35,509 bases of DNA from Clostridiales bacterium (GTDB lineage: Bacteria; Bacillota; Clostridia; Oscillospirales; Oscillospiraceae): assembly GCA_012523085.1 (NCBI GenBank), contig JAAYJC010000143.1, forward strand, positions 1 to 35,509. Direction: 5' to 3'. The position numbers were made by a program, and so were the translations under genes. The notes under the pieces are model-generated. The model had not been told where the DNA came from and did no database searches. It saw only the letters and a program-made list of their open reading frames with translations. Of this stretch, positions 1-7,274 are shown one piece after another (the stretch's first letter is position 1; each line of letters starts with the position of its first letter).

Positions 1-130
1 AAACCGATAAATGAGCCGGGCGCTCAGTATATTTTTTCAATCAACAATTGCATAGAGTTTATCATGTCCTTAGCGGATTTACAACACCGGTTTTCATTGC
101 ATAACAGCGATGCCGGCATTTTTACCATGC

Positions 131-159
131 TTGACACAGTCTATCCGCTATGTTACGCT
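131..159 (+). promoter_or_regulatory. Candidate sigma-A promoter of the MFS gene
   Basis: TTGACA at 131-136 is followed after 17 bases by TACGCT at 154-159. The -35 box is perfect and the -10 box keeps the key T, A and final T. It lies inside the longest possible upstream extension of the MFS reading frame, which argues that translation starts downstream, at 181 or 193, and not at 64. Confidence 0.5.
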
Positions 160-192
160 GATAAACAAAAAGAAAAGAAAATGGAGAATCCA

Positions 193-1407
193 GTGCAAGA
201 TAAAGCTAAACCCAGAATATGGAACAAAATGTTTACCTGTGCATTTATTGCAAACTTTTTCCTATGTGTATCTCAGTTTATCGTTAATCCGCTTGTGGCT
301 ACATATGCGGATTTTCTCGGCGCAAGCCAGGTCATGATCGGTATCATTGCGGGCTTATATTTCGGTGTCGCCTTTGCCGCTCGTCCCTTTTCGGGGCCTG
401 CGATCACAAAGCTGAATAAAAAGCGCATTATGCTCTTTGCTTATACATTGGGTATGATTGTTAACATCGGATACGCATTGTCGGGAGGAATCCCGCTTTT
501 TGTCGTCGCCAGAATTCTGCACGGAATCCAGTTTGCTTTTATCGGATCGCTGAACATGACACTTGCTTCCGACAGCCTGCCGTCTGAGAAGATGGGATCC
601 GGGCTCGGTCTGTTCGGTGTCGGAGGCGCAACGGCGACTGCGATAGCGCCGACGATCGGATTAGCGATTCGGGACTGGGGCGAGAGAACTTTTCAGAATC
701 TCGGTGCGGGCTATACGGTTGTTTTTCTGGCGGCTGCTTCGTGTATGCTGTTGTCTCTTATCCCCTGCGCCATCATGCCCTATAAGCACAGGTCAAAAGA
801 AGAGCTTTCGAAGCTGGGCAGATGGTACAAGAATATATTTGCCAAAGAAGCTCTAATGCCCGCAATCGTGATCACGTTTTATTCTCTGGCGCAGATCCTT
901 TATACTATCTACATGGAACCGTATGCAAAGGTATTGGGCATAGGAAAAATCGGCTTGTTTTTTACCGTATACGCTTTTGCTTTGCTCGCAACACGACCTC
1001 TTTGCGGAAGGCTGGTGGACAAATACGGGATACCGAAGGTTTTGATTCCCGGAACAGTCATCTTTGCACTGTCTTTTCTGGTGGTCGGGCTCGGGAGAAC
1101 CCTTCCGATGATGCTGGTTGGAGCGGCGCTGGCATCGATAGGCTTCGGCTCGGCGCAGCCTGCCATTCAGATTATGTGCATGAAGTCCGTCAGTCCCATC
1201 AGGCGCGGAGTTGCAAGCAACACCAATTACTTCGGTATCGATCTCGGGTACTTCCTCGGACCGACGCTCGGCGGAGTAGTCATTGCACAAACGAGTTATT
1301 CCACCTTGTATTTACTCGGTATGATACCTGTATTCCTGGCCATGTTTATTTTTTTGGTCGGCTTGAAGCCGTTTAATGAAAAAGTGATGGCAAAGTTAGA
1401 GCAGTAA
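193..1407 (+). CDS. MFS family permease (12-TM major facilitator)
   Basis: Secondary transporter of the major facilitator superfamily, expected in the cytoplasmic membrane; the substrate cannot be read from sequence. The protein is about 404 residues and almost wholly hydrophobic helices, in two halves. Motif-A-like loops follow TM2 (RPFSGPAITKLNKKR) and recur in the second half (RPLCGRLVDKYG), the usual internal duplication of the family. A frame is open from ATG 64, but GGAG at 183-186 sits 6 bases before GTG 193, and a promoter at 131-159 lies inside the longer frame, so GTG 193 is preferred (ATG 181 is the alternative). It is followed by a hairpin at 1467-1496, so it is probably monocistronic. 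It resembles drug or metabolite exporters of the MFS_1 group; specificity is unknown. Confidence 0.85.
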   Translation: MQDKAKPRIWNKMFTCAFIANFFLCVSQFIVNPLVATYADFLGASQVMIGIIAGLYFGVAFAARPFSGPAITKLNKKRIMLFAYTLGMIVNIGYALSGGIPLFVVARILHGIQFAFIGSLNMTLASDSLPSEKMGSGLGLFGVGGATATAIAPTIGLAIRDWGERTFQNLGAGYTVVFLAAASCMLLSLIPCAIMPYKHRSKEELSKLGRWYKNIFAKEALMPAIVITFYSLAQILYTIYMEPYAKVLGIGKIGLFFTVYAFALLATRPLCGRLVDKYGIPKVLIPGTVIFALSFLVVGLGRTLPMMLVGAALASIGFGSAQPAIQIMCMKSVSPIRRGVASNTNYFGIDLGYFLGPTLGGVVIAQTSYSTLYLLGMIPVFLAMFIFLVGLKPFNEKVMAKLEQ

Positions 1408-1466
1408 CTCGCAGCAGGGCTTATATAGAAGCCTGTAAAATGATAGAAACTTAATTTTGCCATCAT

Positions 1467-1500
1467 AAATCCATGGCTTAAAAAAGCCATGGATTTACTT
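1467..1500 (+). terminator. Hairpin terminator after the MFS gene
   Basis: A perfect 13-bp stem, 1467-1479 (aaatccatggctt) with 1484-1496 (aagccatggattt), encloses an AAAA loop. Only a short T-rich tail follows, so it may be a weak or bidirectional terminator. Confidence 0.6.
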
Positions 1501-1507
1501 AATTCAC

Positions 1508-1536
1508 TTGCTATTTCGTGGTATGTCCTGTAAAAT
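1508..1536 (+). promoter_or_regulatory. Candidate promoter of the molybdo-subunit gene
   Basis: TTGCTA at 1508-1513, 17 bases, then TAAAAT at 1531-1536. It lies just beyond the upstream terminator and about 70 bases before the next start codon. The remaining leader is GC-rich (gcgcgcggcgg near 1556); no molybdenum-cofactor riboswitch could be recognised in it. Confidence 0.45.
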
Positions 1537-1606
1537 TAAAGGCAAAGACAGGGAAGCGCGCGGCGGTGAAAAGCGCTGCGTTTAACGGTGAAAGGAGTCT
1601 TTCAGT

Positions 1607-3961
1607 ATGGCGGATTTAGCCGGCGTAAACGGACAAAGAGAACACTTCAGAGTCGTCGGGAAACCGAACCTTCCGGGAAAGCTCAGTTATGCGCTGGCTA
1701 CCGGAATCGGAAAATTCGGCGCGGATTATGCGCTTCCGGATATGCTTCACGCAAAGTTTCTGCGCAGCCCGTATGCAAACGCGAGGGTGAAAAGCGTAGA
1801 TTTAGCAAAGGCCCGGGCTGTTCCGGGCGTTGTGGATATCCTTACCTGGGAAGACGAGGACATCAAAAACCTTAAAAGCTTCGGTGAAAGCTTCGGGGCG
1901 GGCCGCGCATGGCTTGATGATCTGGCCGACCATGAAGGCGCGGAGGTCGCGGTTATTGTCGTTGCGGAGAGCGAGGATATTTGCGAGGAAGCCCTAAGGC
2001 AGCTGGATGTTCAGTGGGAAGTGCTGCCTTTTATTGTGGATCTGAACAAGGGGAGAGAGCCGGATGCCCCTGTGATTCGCCCGTGGGTAAAGGATGCGCC
2101 TTCCTTCGGGCTTACCTCGGCGGAAAACCCTCCGAAGAAGGGAAATGTCTGCTATTCCAACGTTGTTGCGGGCGATGTCGAAGCCGGTTTTAAAGAGGCT
2201 GACGATATTGTTGAATACACGCTGTATATGCCGCCGTTCGCGTCGCATATGCCCAACCCCGCCGGATCGGTCGCATGGTGGTTTGACGATCCTTATCACG
2301 GAGAAGGAAAGAGCCTGCATATCGAAGGCGCGGTAAGAGAACGCAGCGCAATCAGTTCTATGTACGCAATGCCGCTGGAAAAGACCGTTCAGGAAGGCTT
2401 GTTCATGGGCGGTAAATACTGCGACTGGGGGCTGAGAAAATCTCAGGAGATTACGCCCCTGCTGGCGAAACGTACCGGCAGGCCGGTCAAATGCGTCGAT
2501 ACGCGTGAGGAAACCTTCGATTTTATCATGATGGAGCGCTACATGCATCTGAAGGTCGGCTTTAAAAGAAACGGCCTGATCACCGCGGTCGACGATTTTT
2601 CGATTGCGGACGGCGGCGTGTGGGGGTCCTCCAGCTTCGGAAACGTCGGCGACCAGTCCCAGGGTCCTTTTAATACGCTCAAGTGCAAAAATATAAGGCA
2701 GAGAATGGAGATTGTCGACAGTAACCGCGGAATGATGTATGTTTCGGGGCAGCACTGCCCCTTCAACTGGGATTCCGCCACGACGGCAATTTACCTGATC
2801 GCAGAGAAGCTTGGAAAAGACCCGATCGATATTGCGAGGCTTAACCTGCACGGCCCGTCATCGAAGGAAGATACAAACCCCGTACCCAGCTTTGAAGCGT
2901 GCGTTGAGGCCGGGAAGAAAATGATGGACTGGGAATGGCACGCATCAAAAACAAAAAGGCTGCCGGACGGAAGAATGCACGGAATGAGCTTTCGGTATCA
3001 GATGTGTCCGCGCCATTCGTTCTCATCGTATAACAGCAAGCTGGAGCTGAAAAACGGCAGGGTACACCTGCCGACTCAGGGACCGCTGTTCGGCGTATAC
3101 GCAGTGGAATGCAATGCGATGGTTGTCGCCGAGGAATTGGGCCTTGAATACGAGGACATTTCAATCGACTTTGACTACAGGGAATCCTTTACCCCGGTCG
3201 GCGGAGGTTCCGACGGCACCACGGCTTCGGCCTGGGTGACGAAAGAATGCGCGAACATTTTAAAGCAGAAAATTCTCGAAGCCGCGATTGAGGAAGCTGA
3301 AAACCCACCGCTTCCGGGCATGTTCGGGGGCGGACCGAAAGGTCCCAGTCCGTTCAAAGGCCTTAAGCCCGCGGATCTGGATATGTCAGACGGGAAAATC
3401 GTCGTTAAGGCCGATCCCGATAAAGGCGTTCCTCTTGGCGAAGCCGTAACGCGAAACATCATCGCAACCTATTCCGGAAGACCGCCTTTGGCTGTCTGGG
3501 TTACCGGCTCAATGGGCAAGATACTCGATACGATGAATACGGCCTATTGCGAGGTCGCAGTGGACACCGAAACCGGAGAGGTGGAAATCCTCAGGTTCGG
3601 CGTGGTTGCCGACCCCGGTAAGATCATGCGCCTGACATCCTTGGAAAGCCAGATCGATCAGGTCATGTTCTTCAGCCAGGGCTGTCAGCTTTATGAGGAT
3701 TATTTCTATGACAAGAGAACCGGCGTTAAGCTCAACGCCAACATGATCGAATACAAAAAGCCGACTATAATGGACGTTCCGACGGTACAGCGCGAGTTTT
3801 TGGAGACACGCGCGGGTAACGCGGCCTACGGGGCCAACGGCATCAGCCATTCGCTGGCCAATACGCATCTGGTCATTATCGCCATACATAACGCAATCGG
3901 CGTATGGGTTGACCCGCCCGCAACGCCCGATAAGGTACTCAAGGCCCTTGGCAAGGCATGA
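1607..3961 (+). CDS. Xanthine dehydrogenase/aldehyde oxidase family, molybdopterin-binding subunit (divergent, orphan)
   Basis: A 784-residue protein with the fold order of the large subunit of molybdenum hydroxylases (CoxL/XdhA/HcrA type): an a/b-hammerhead domain at about 18-140, then the molybdopterin-binding domains to the C-terminus (TGRPVKCVDTREETF at 290-304; C-terminal NAIGVWVDPPATPDKVLKAL). Length is normal for a separate subunit. Two hallmark sites look altered: the GGGFG molybdopterin loop reads MGGKYCDWG at 267-275, and the C-terminal GxGE carrying the catalytic glutamate reads YGANGISHS at 741-749, with no Glu. No 2Fe-2S or FAD subunit gene flanks it; the only related gene here is the XdhC factor at 17809. 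Start ATG 1607 is set by GAAAGGAG 13-20 bases upstream. Family membership is sure; substrate, and whether it is an active hydroxylase, are unknown. Confidence 0.85.
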   Translation: MADLAGVNGQREHFRVVGKPNLPGKLSYALATGIGKFGADYALPDMLHAKFLRSPYANARVKSVDLAKARAVPGVVDILTWEDEDIKNLKSFGESFGAGRAWLDDLADHEGAEVAVIVVAESEDICEEALRQLDVQWEVLPFIVDLNKGREPDAPVIRPWVKDAPSFGLTSAENPPKKGNVCYSNVVAGDVEAGFKEADDIVEYTLYMPPFASHMPNPAGSVAWWFDDPYHGEGKSLHIEGAVRERSAISSMYAMPLEKTVQEGLFMGGKYCDWGLRKSQEITPLLAKRTGRPVKCVDTREETFDFIMMERYMHLKVGFKRNGLITAVDDFSIADGGVWGSSSFGNVGDQSQGPFNTLKCKNIRQRMEIVDSNRGMMYVSGQHCPFNWDSATTAIYLIAEKLGKDPIDIARLNLHGPSSKEDTNPVPSFEACVEAGKKMMDWEWHASKTKRLPDGRMHGMSFRYQMCPRHSFSSYNSKLELKNGRVHLPTQGPLFGVYAVECNAMVVAEELGLEYEDISIDFDYRESFTPVGGGSDGTTASAWVTKECANILKQKILEAAIEEAENPPLPGMFGGGPKGPSPFKGLKPADLDMSDGKIVVKADPDKGVPLGEAVTRNIIATYSGRPPLAVWVTGSMGKILDTMNTAYCEVAVDTETGEVEILRFGVVADPGKIMRLTSLESQIDQVMFFSQGCQLYEDYFYDKRTGVKLNANMIEYKKPTIMDVPTVQREFLETRAGNAAYGANGISHSLANTHLVIIAIHNAIGVWVDPPATPDKVLKALGKA

Positions 3962-3987
3962 CCCCAAAGCAAACGATGTTGGTTTTC

Positions 3988-4040
3988 GGGGCTGTTGCGA
4001 AATGCATATTATGCAAATCCGCGACAGCCCCTTATGTTTT
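3988..4040 (+). terminator. Long hairpin terminator after the molybdo-subunit gene
   Basis: GGGGCTGTTGCG at 3988-3999 pairs over 12 bp (one G-T wobble) with CGCGACAGCCCC at 4020-4031. The interior contains a second small stem, TGCAT/ATGCA at 4003-4007 and 4011-4015. The T-rich stretch ttatgttttt follows. Confidence 0.75.
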
Positions 4041-4101
4041 TGAGCAAAATCGGGCATGACGGAACGGGGAGTGTAACGGCATGGGCGGAAGGAATTGTAA
4101 A

Positions 4102-4569
4102 ATGGAATCGGCGGCGAAGCGGCTTAAAGGAGCCGGTCAGGGTATTTTACTTTTCCTTATTCTGTTGTGTCTATCTTCCTGCGGAAAAGAAAACACCGTT
4201 GATATATCAAAGCTTCATTCGCCTGTGTGCAATGTAACCGAAGAACAAGCCGGTATCGAAATGAAGACAGAAAGGATCCGGTACAAAACCGGAGCCGATA
4301 AGATCGGCTATAGGATTTTCAACAATACGGAAAGACGCATAGAGTACGGTATGGAAACGCATATTCAAATATGCGTTGACGGAACATGGTATCAGATCGA
4401 TTGGGGTCGTGCCTTCCCGTTGATCGCATATATTATCGAACCGCACAGGGATTCCGGGCTTTTGCTGTTCGGAATTGACTACACTGTTTTTCATTGGCCG
4501 CCCGGCGAGTACAGGCTTGTCAGGACCGTTGAGCAAGATTACTGCTGTGCGTATTTTGAATTGGCGTAA
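4102..4569 (+). CDS. Secreted lipoprotein with a bacterial Ig-like domain
   Basis: A small exported lipoprotein of about 155 residues. A basic N-terminus (MESAAKRLKGAGQG) leads into a hydrophobic segment and a lipobox LSSC, so the mature protein should be lipid-anchored at the outer face of the membrane. The rest resembles the Ig-like domain found in many clostridial lipoproteins: an N-terminal strand, YGMETHIQICVDGTWYQI, a PHRDSGLLL turn, and a closing PPGEYRLVRTV, close to the usual PGKYRIVK ending. ATG 4102 is chosen because GGAAGGA at 4087-4093 sits 8 bases upstream; ATG 4081 in the same frame is the alternative. It is separated from the upstream gene by a strong terminator. The function of such single-domain lipoproteins is unknown; recognition of the domain is from memory of its consensus. 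Confidence 0.7.
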   Translation: MESAAKRLKGAGQGILLFLILLCLSSCGKENTVDISKLHSPVCNVTEEQAGIEMKTERIRYKTGADKIGYRIFNNTERRIEYGMETHIQICVDGTWYQIDWGRAFPLIAYIIEPHRDSGLLLFGIDYTVFHWPPGEYRLVRTVEQDYCCAYFELA

Positions 4570-4728
4570 TGCGTATCGGTAAACTTCGCAGCGGCGATAA
4601 AACACAATGAGGCGGTTCATTTATGCTCCCATTGCGGTCATAAGCTTAGTTTCCCTTCCATAATAAGACGTGACCGACGGAGATACCGGCGAGGACTGAA
4701 ATATGTCACAGAACAAAGGAAAGATGTC

Positions 4729-5103
4729 ATGAGATATGCAAACCGTATTTGCCTGATTACGGAGGATGTCCGGAAGCTTACGGCGTTTTATCAGAAAATT
4801 TTGCAGATAAAAACCGAGATCAATGATATTCATGTTGAGATAACGCTGGATGGCGGCGGACTAACGATTTATTCGAAATCCGCCGCCGAAAAAGATATGG
4901 GTTTTGATTTCAGCAAATACCATGGGACCGGAATGACCAAAATCACCTTTATCGTCGAAAATGTCGACGCTGAGTATGAAAGGATTAAATCCTTAAACAT
5001 GGGCATTGAGTTTGCTGCCGTTCCGACGACATACCCCTGGGGCGCACGGTCAATGCATTTTTGGGATTTGGATGGCAATATTGTGTGTTTTGTCAATTGC
5101 TAA
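4729..5103 (+). CDS. VOC superfamily (glyoxalase/bleomycin-resistance fold) protein
   Basis: A 124-residue single-domain protein of the vicinal oxygen chelate superfamily. It shows the paired beta-alpha-beta-beta-beta modules: RICLITEDVRKLTAFYQKIL at the start and the second module beginning near TKITFIVENVDAEYERIKS. It closes with the typical HFWDLDGNIVCFV. The position where glyoxalase I carries its first metal-binding His is not His here (NRICLI), so a dioxygenase or glyoxalase reaction should not be assumed; it may be a binding or unassigned enzyme. AAAGGAAAG lies 5-9 bases before ATG 4729. The 159 bases between it and the lipoprotein hold no recognisable gene. It converges on the flavoenzyme gene at a hairpin. 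Confidence 0.8.
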   Translation: MRYANRICLITEDVRKLTAFYQKILQIKTEINDIHVEITLDGGGLTIYSKSAAEKDMGFDFSKYHGTGMTKITFIVENVDAEYERIKSLNMGIEFAAVPTTYPWGARSMHFWDLDGNIVCFVNC

Positions 5104-5117
5104 CCCATCTTGAAAAA

Positions 5118-5162
5118 GGGGACGTTTTTTCTGTGTCCTGAGAAACACAGAAAAACGTCCCC
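5118..5162. repeat. REP-like palindrome, probable bidirectional terminator
   Basis: GGGGACG plus T-run plus CTGTGT at 5118-5136 pairs with ACACAG plus A-run plus CGTCCCC at 5145-5162; the stem is 18 bp with a single bulged T and an 8-base loop. It lies between the converging VOC and flavoenzyme genes, so it can end both transcripts. The G4-AC-G-T-run layout resembles REP sequences mobilised by REP-associated (Y1/RAYT) transposases in Clostridia; that link is inference. Confidence 0.65.
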
Positions 5163-5177
5163 TCATGTTTTGCTTAC

Positions 5178-7172
5178 TTAAATATACGCCGCCGCTTTTA
5201 ATGCGCCCATGGTTGCGCTGGCGACATTGTTACCCACGCTTAAGCAGTCGCCGATCAAAAAGACCGAAGTCTCGGGACAGCTTCTGCGAAGCGTGTCTGC
5301 CTGGGCATGCCGGGGTTTGACACCGATGGCCAAAAGCACGGTGTCGGCGGGGATTGTCTTTGTTTCACCGCTCTTTGTATCTAAACAGATAACGCTGTCG
5401 TCCGTCACTTCCGCAAGCTTCGTGTTGAGCAGGACTGGGATCTTCAATTCGTTAATCAGGTTCATCATATCCTCGAAGCCGCCGCCGGAGGAGGCGCTAA
5501 GGCTCCTCAAATTCTCAGCCATTTCGATGACGGTAACGTTTTTTCCTTCCTTTGCAAGGTCGATGGCGGCCTCAATACCGACCGCACCCGCGCCGGCGAT
5601 AACAACCGTATCGCCGCAATTTACTTCGTGCGCGTCGGCATAGGGAGCCCAATGGACATGGGGTTTATCAATGCCCGAGAGGTCAGGGATGATCGGCTCG
5701 GCGCCGATGGCGACAATGACAGCATCATACTTTTCTTTGTCCAGAATTTCCTTAGTGCACTCGGTATTAAGCAGAATTTTCGCCGGCGCTTTGGCGGCCT
5801 GCACCTGAAGGTATTTGACATAGTCGGCTATATCCTGCTTGAATTCGGGTATTGCCGCATAAACAAGCGCTCCGCCGATGCGGTCGGTTTTTTCATATAG
5901 TGTCACATCATGACCCCGGTCGCAGAGCACCTGCACAGCGGTGATACCGGCCGGACCTGCGCCAATGACAGCGACTCTTTTTTTGACCGGTGCCGGCGCG
6001 ACCTTACCCAGCGGGAACTCGCGCTCGTTTCCAAGAAACGGGTTGACCGCACAGTTGATGACCCTGCCCATGAGTCTTGCCCCGCAGTACTGGCAGCGCA
6101 GACAAGGCCGGTGGTCCCCCTCGCGCCCCTCCGCGTACTTGCGCGGCATCTCCGGATCGGCAAGCAAAGGCCGGCACATGGAAACGAAGTCCGCCCAGCC
6201 TTGTGAAAGGATATATTCAGCCCGGTCGATGCTCATGATCGAGCCAACGGTGTTGACCAGTAAATTCGGGAAAGCTTTTTTAATGTCTGCCGCATAATGA
6301 ACATTATACTCGCGTGCCATCATGTGGTTTTGATACCAGTAACGGAAATACTTAAAATCACCGTGAAGCCCGGCGGAGACATGCAAAATATCGATCTTGT
6401 CGCAAATCAGCTCAATGAACTTCAACGTCTCATCAAAATGCATGCCGTCCGGATGAATCTCGTCAGCGGAGATGCGAAATTCAATCACAAAGTCCTCACC
6501 CACAAGCTCTCGGGTTCTGTCCAGAACCTCTATGCAGAAGCGGGCTCTGTTTTCTAAAGAACCGCCGTACTCGTCCTTCCTGAAGTTATACAAAGGGCTG
6601 GAAAACTGGGAAATCAGGTTTCCGTGCCCGCCGTGCACCATGCACATTTTCATGCCCGCCCGTTTGGCCCTTAAAGCGCCCATGGCGTATTTTTCTACTG
6701 TCTCTTTGATTTTTTCCTTTGTCATTTCAATGGTTGGGTTCGGCTCTCTGCCCTGCTGAGCAGCGTGATAACGTTCGCGTTCGGATATATAACTGGATGC
6801 CGCATAAGCTCGTCTTCCGGTCTTAGCGAAATTGGAATCCTGCCCGATGTGGTTGATTTCCAAAGATGCGTGCGCACCGAAGCCCTCGCACATTTCGGCA
6901 AACCGGCTCAGAGGTATGATGCAGTCATCCGAACTGAGTTCCAGCTGGCGCTCCTCATCTGCCGCCTCACTGATATCGACGATAACGTTACCCACTGTGA
7001 TGACAGCCGCGCCGCCGTAAGCGATCGACCGGTTTAAGTCCACAAACTCCTGTGTGACAAAATGATCGAGGCTTGCAAGATTTAGTGACGGAGGCGCAAG
7101 CTCTATGCGGTTTTTGAAATCGACGCCGCGAATCCTTATGGGGGAAAAAACATGCTTGTACTTAGAACCCAT
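5178..7172 (-). CDS. NADH:flavin oxidoreductase / 2-enoate reductase type FAD- and FeS-dependent enzyme
   Basis: A 664-residue cytoplasmic flavoenzyme of the FadH/2-enoate reductase/BaiCD class, which reduces activated C=C bonds. An N-terminal FMN TIM barrel of the old yellow enzyme family (1-345) contains VHGGHGNLISQF at 179-190 and the NFRKDEYGGS loop at 196-205. A 4Fe-4S motif follows with cysteines at 357, 360, 363 and 374. Then come an FAD-binding segment (VIGAGPAGITA from 402) and an NAD(P)-binding Rossmann motif (VVIAGAGAVGIEAA from 523). The residue at the usual catalytic Tyr position of DCR-type enzymes seems to be Asn185. RBS AAGGAAGG precedes ATG 7172. It is monocistronic with its own promoter. 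Its substrate (enoate, bile-acid or aromatic acrylate type) is not determined; an EC number would be a guess. Confidence 0.88.
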   Translation of the reverse strand: MGSKYKHVFSPIRIRGVDFKNRIELAPPSLNLASLDHFVTQEFVDLNRSIAYGGAAVITVGNVIVDISEAADEERQLELSSDDCIIPLSRFAEMCEGFGAHASLEINHIGQDSNFAKTGRRAYAASSYISERERYHAAQQGREPNPTIEMTKEKIKETVEKYAMGALRAKRAGMKMCMVHGGHGNLISQFSSPLYNFRKDEYGGSLENRARFCIEVLDRTRELVGEDFVIEFRISADEIHPDGMHFDETLKFIELICDKIDILHVSAGLHGDFKYFRYWYQNHMMAREYNVHYAADIKKAFPNLLVNTVGSIMSIDRAEYILSQGWADFVSMCRPLLADPEMPRKYAEGREGDHRPCLRCQYCGARLMGRVINCAVNPFLGNEREFPLGKVAPAPVKKRVAVIGAGPAGITAVQVLCDRGHDVTLYEKTDRIGGALVYAAIPEFKQDIADYVKYLQVQAAKAPAKILLNTECTKEILDKEKYDAVIVAIGAEPIIPDLSGIDKPHVHWAPYADAHEVNCGDTVVIAGAGAVGIEAAIDLAKEGKNVTVIEMAENLRSLSASSGGGFEDMMNLINELKIPVLLNTKLAEVTDDSVICLDTKSGETKTIPADTVLLAIGVKPRHAQADTLRRSCPETSVFLIGDCLSVGNNVASATMGALKAAAYI

Positions 7173-7206
7173 ATTCTGTTTCCTTCCTTATGTTTATTAT
7201 AGTTGA

Positions 7207-7235
7207 ATTGTATCATCGCATCCCGGGTTAATCAA
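7207..7235 (-). promoter_or_regulatory. Candidate promoter of the flavoenzyme gene
   Basis: On the minus strand TTGATT (7230-7235) is separated by 17 bases from TACAAT (7207-7212), about 35 bases before the start codon. A second TATAAT lies just downstream without a good -35. Confidence 0.5.
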
Positions 7236-7274
7236 GAACATAAGGAGACTGTTAATCGCATACATATCATTTCG

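Noticed and set aside
1..12. AAACCGATAAAT at both ends of the window (also at 35258-35269), as possible element boundaries
   Set aside because: Dozens of 12-base matches are expected by chance in 35 kb, and nothing else marks a mobile element.
64..192. Longer N-terminus of the MFS protein from ATG 64
   Set aside because: No ribosome site at 64, the added residues are not transporter-like, and a TTGACA-17-TACGCT promoter lies inside the extension.
853..1290. Minus-strand 145-aa frame inside the MFS gene
   Set aside because: Opposite-strand shadow of a real membrane protein gene, with no ribosome site or recognisable domain.
1537..1606. Molybdenum-cofactor riboswitch upstream of the molybdo-subunit
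   Set aside because: The leader is too short after the candidate promoter and no matching conserved elements were seen.
1994..2851. 285-aa minus-strand frame inside the molybdo-subunit gene
   Set aside because: Rich in Arg/His/Pro, typical of an antisense shadow of GC-rich codons; the plus-strand protein is clearly real.
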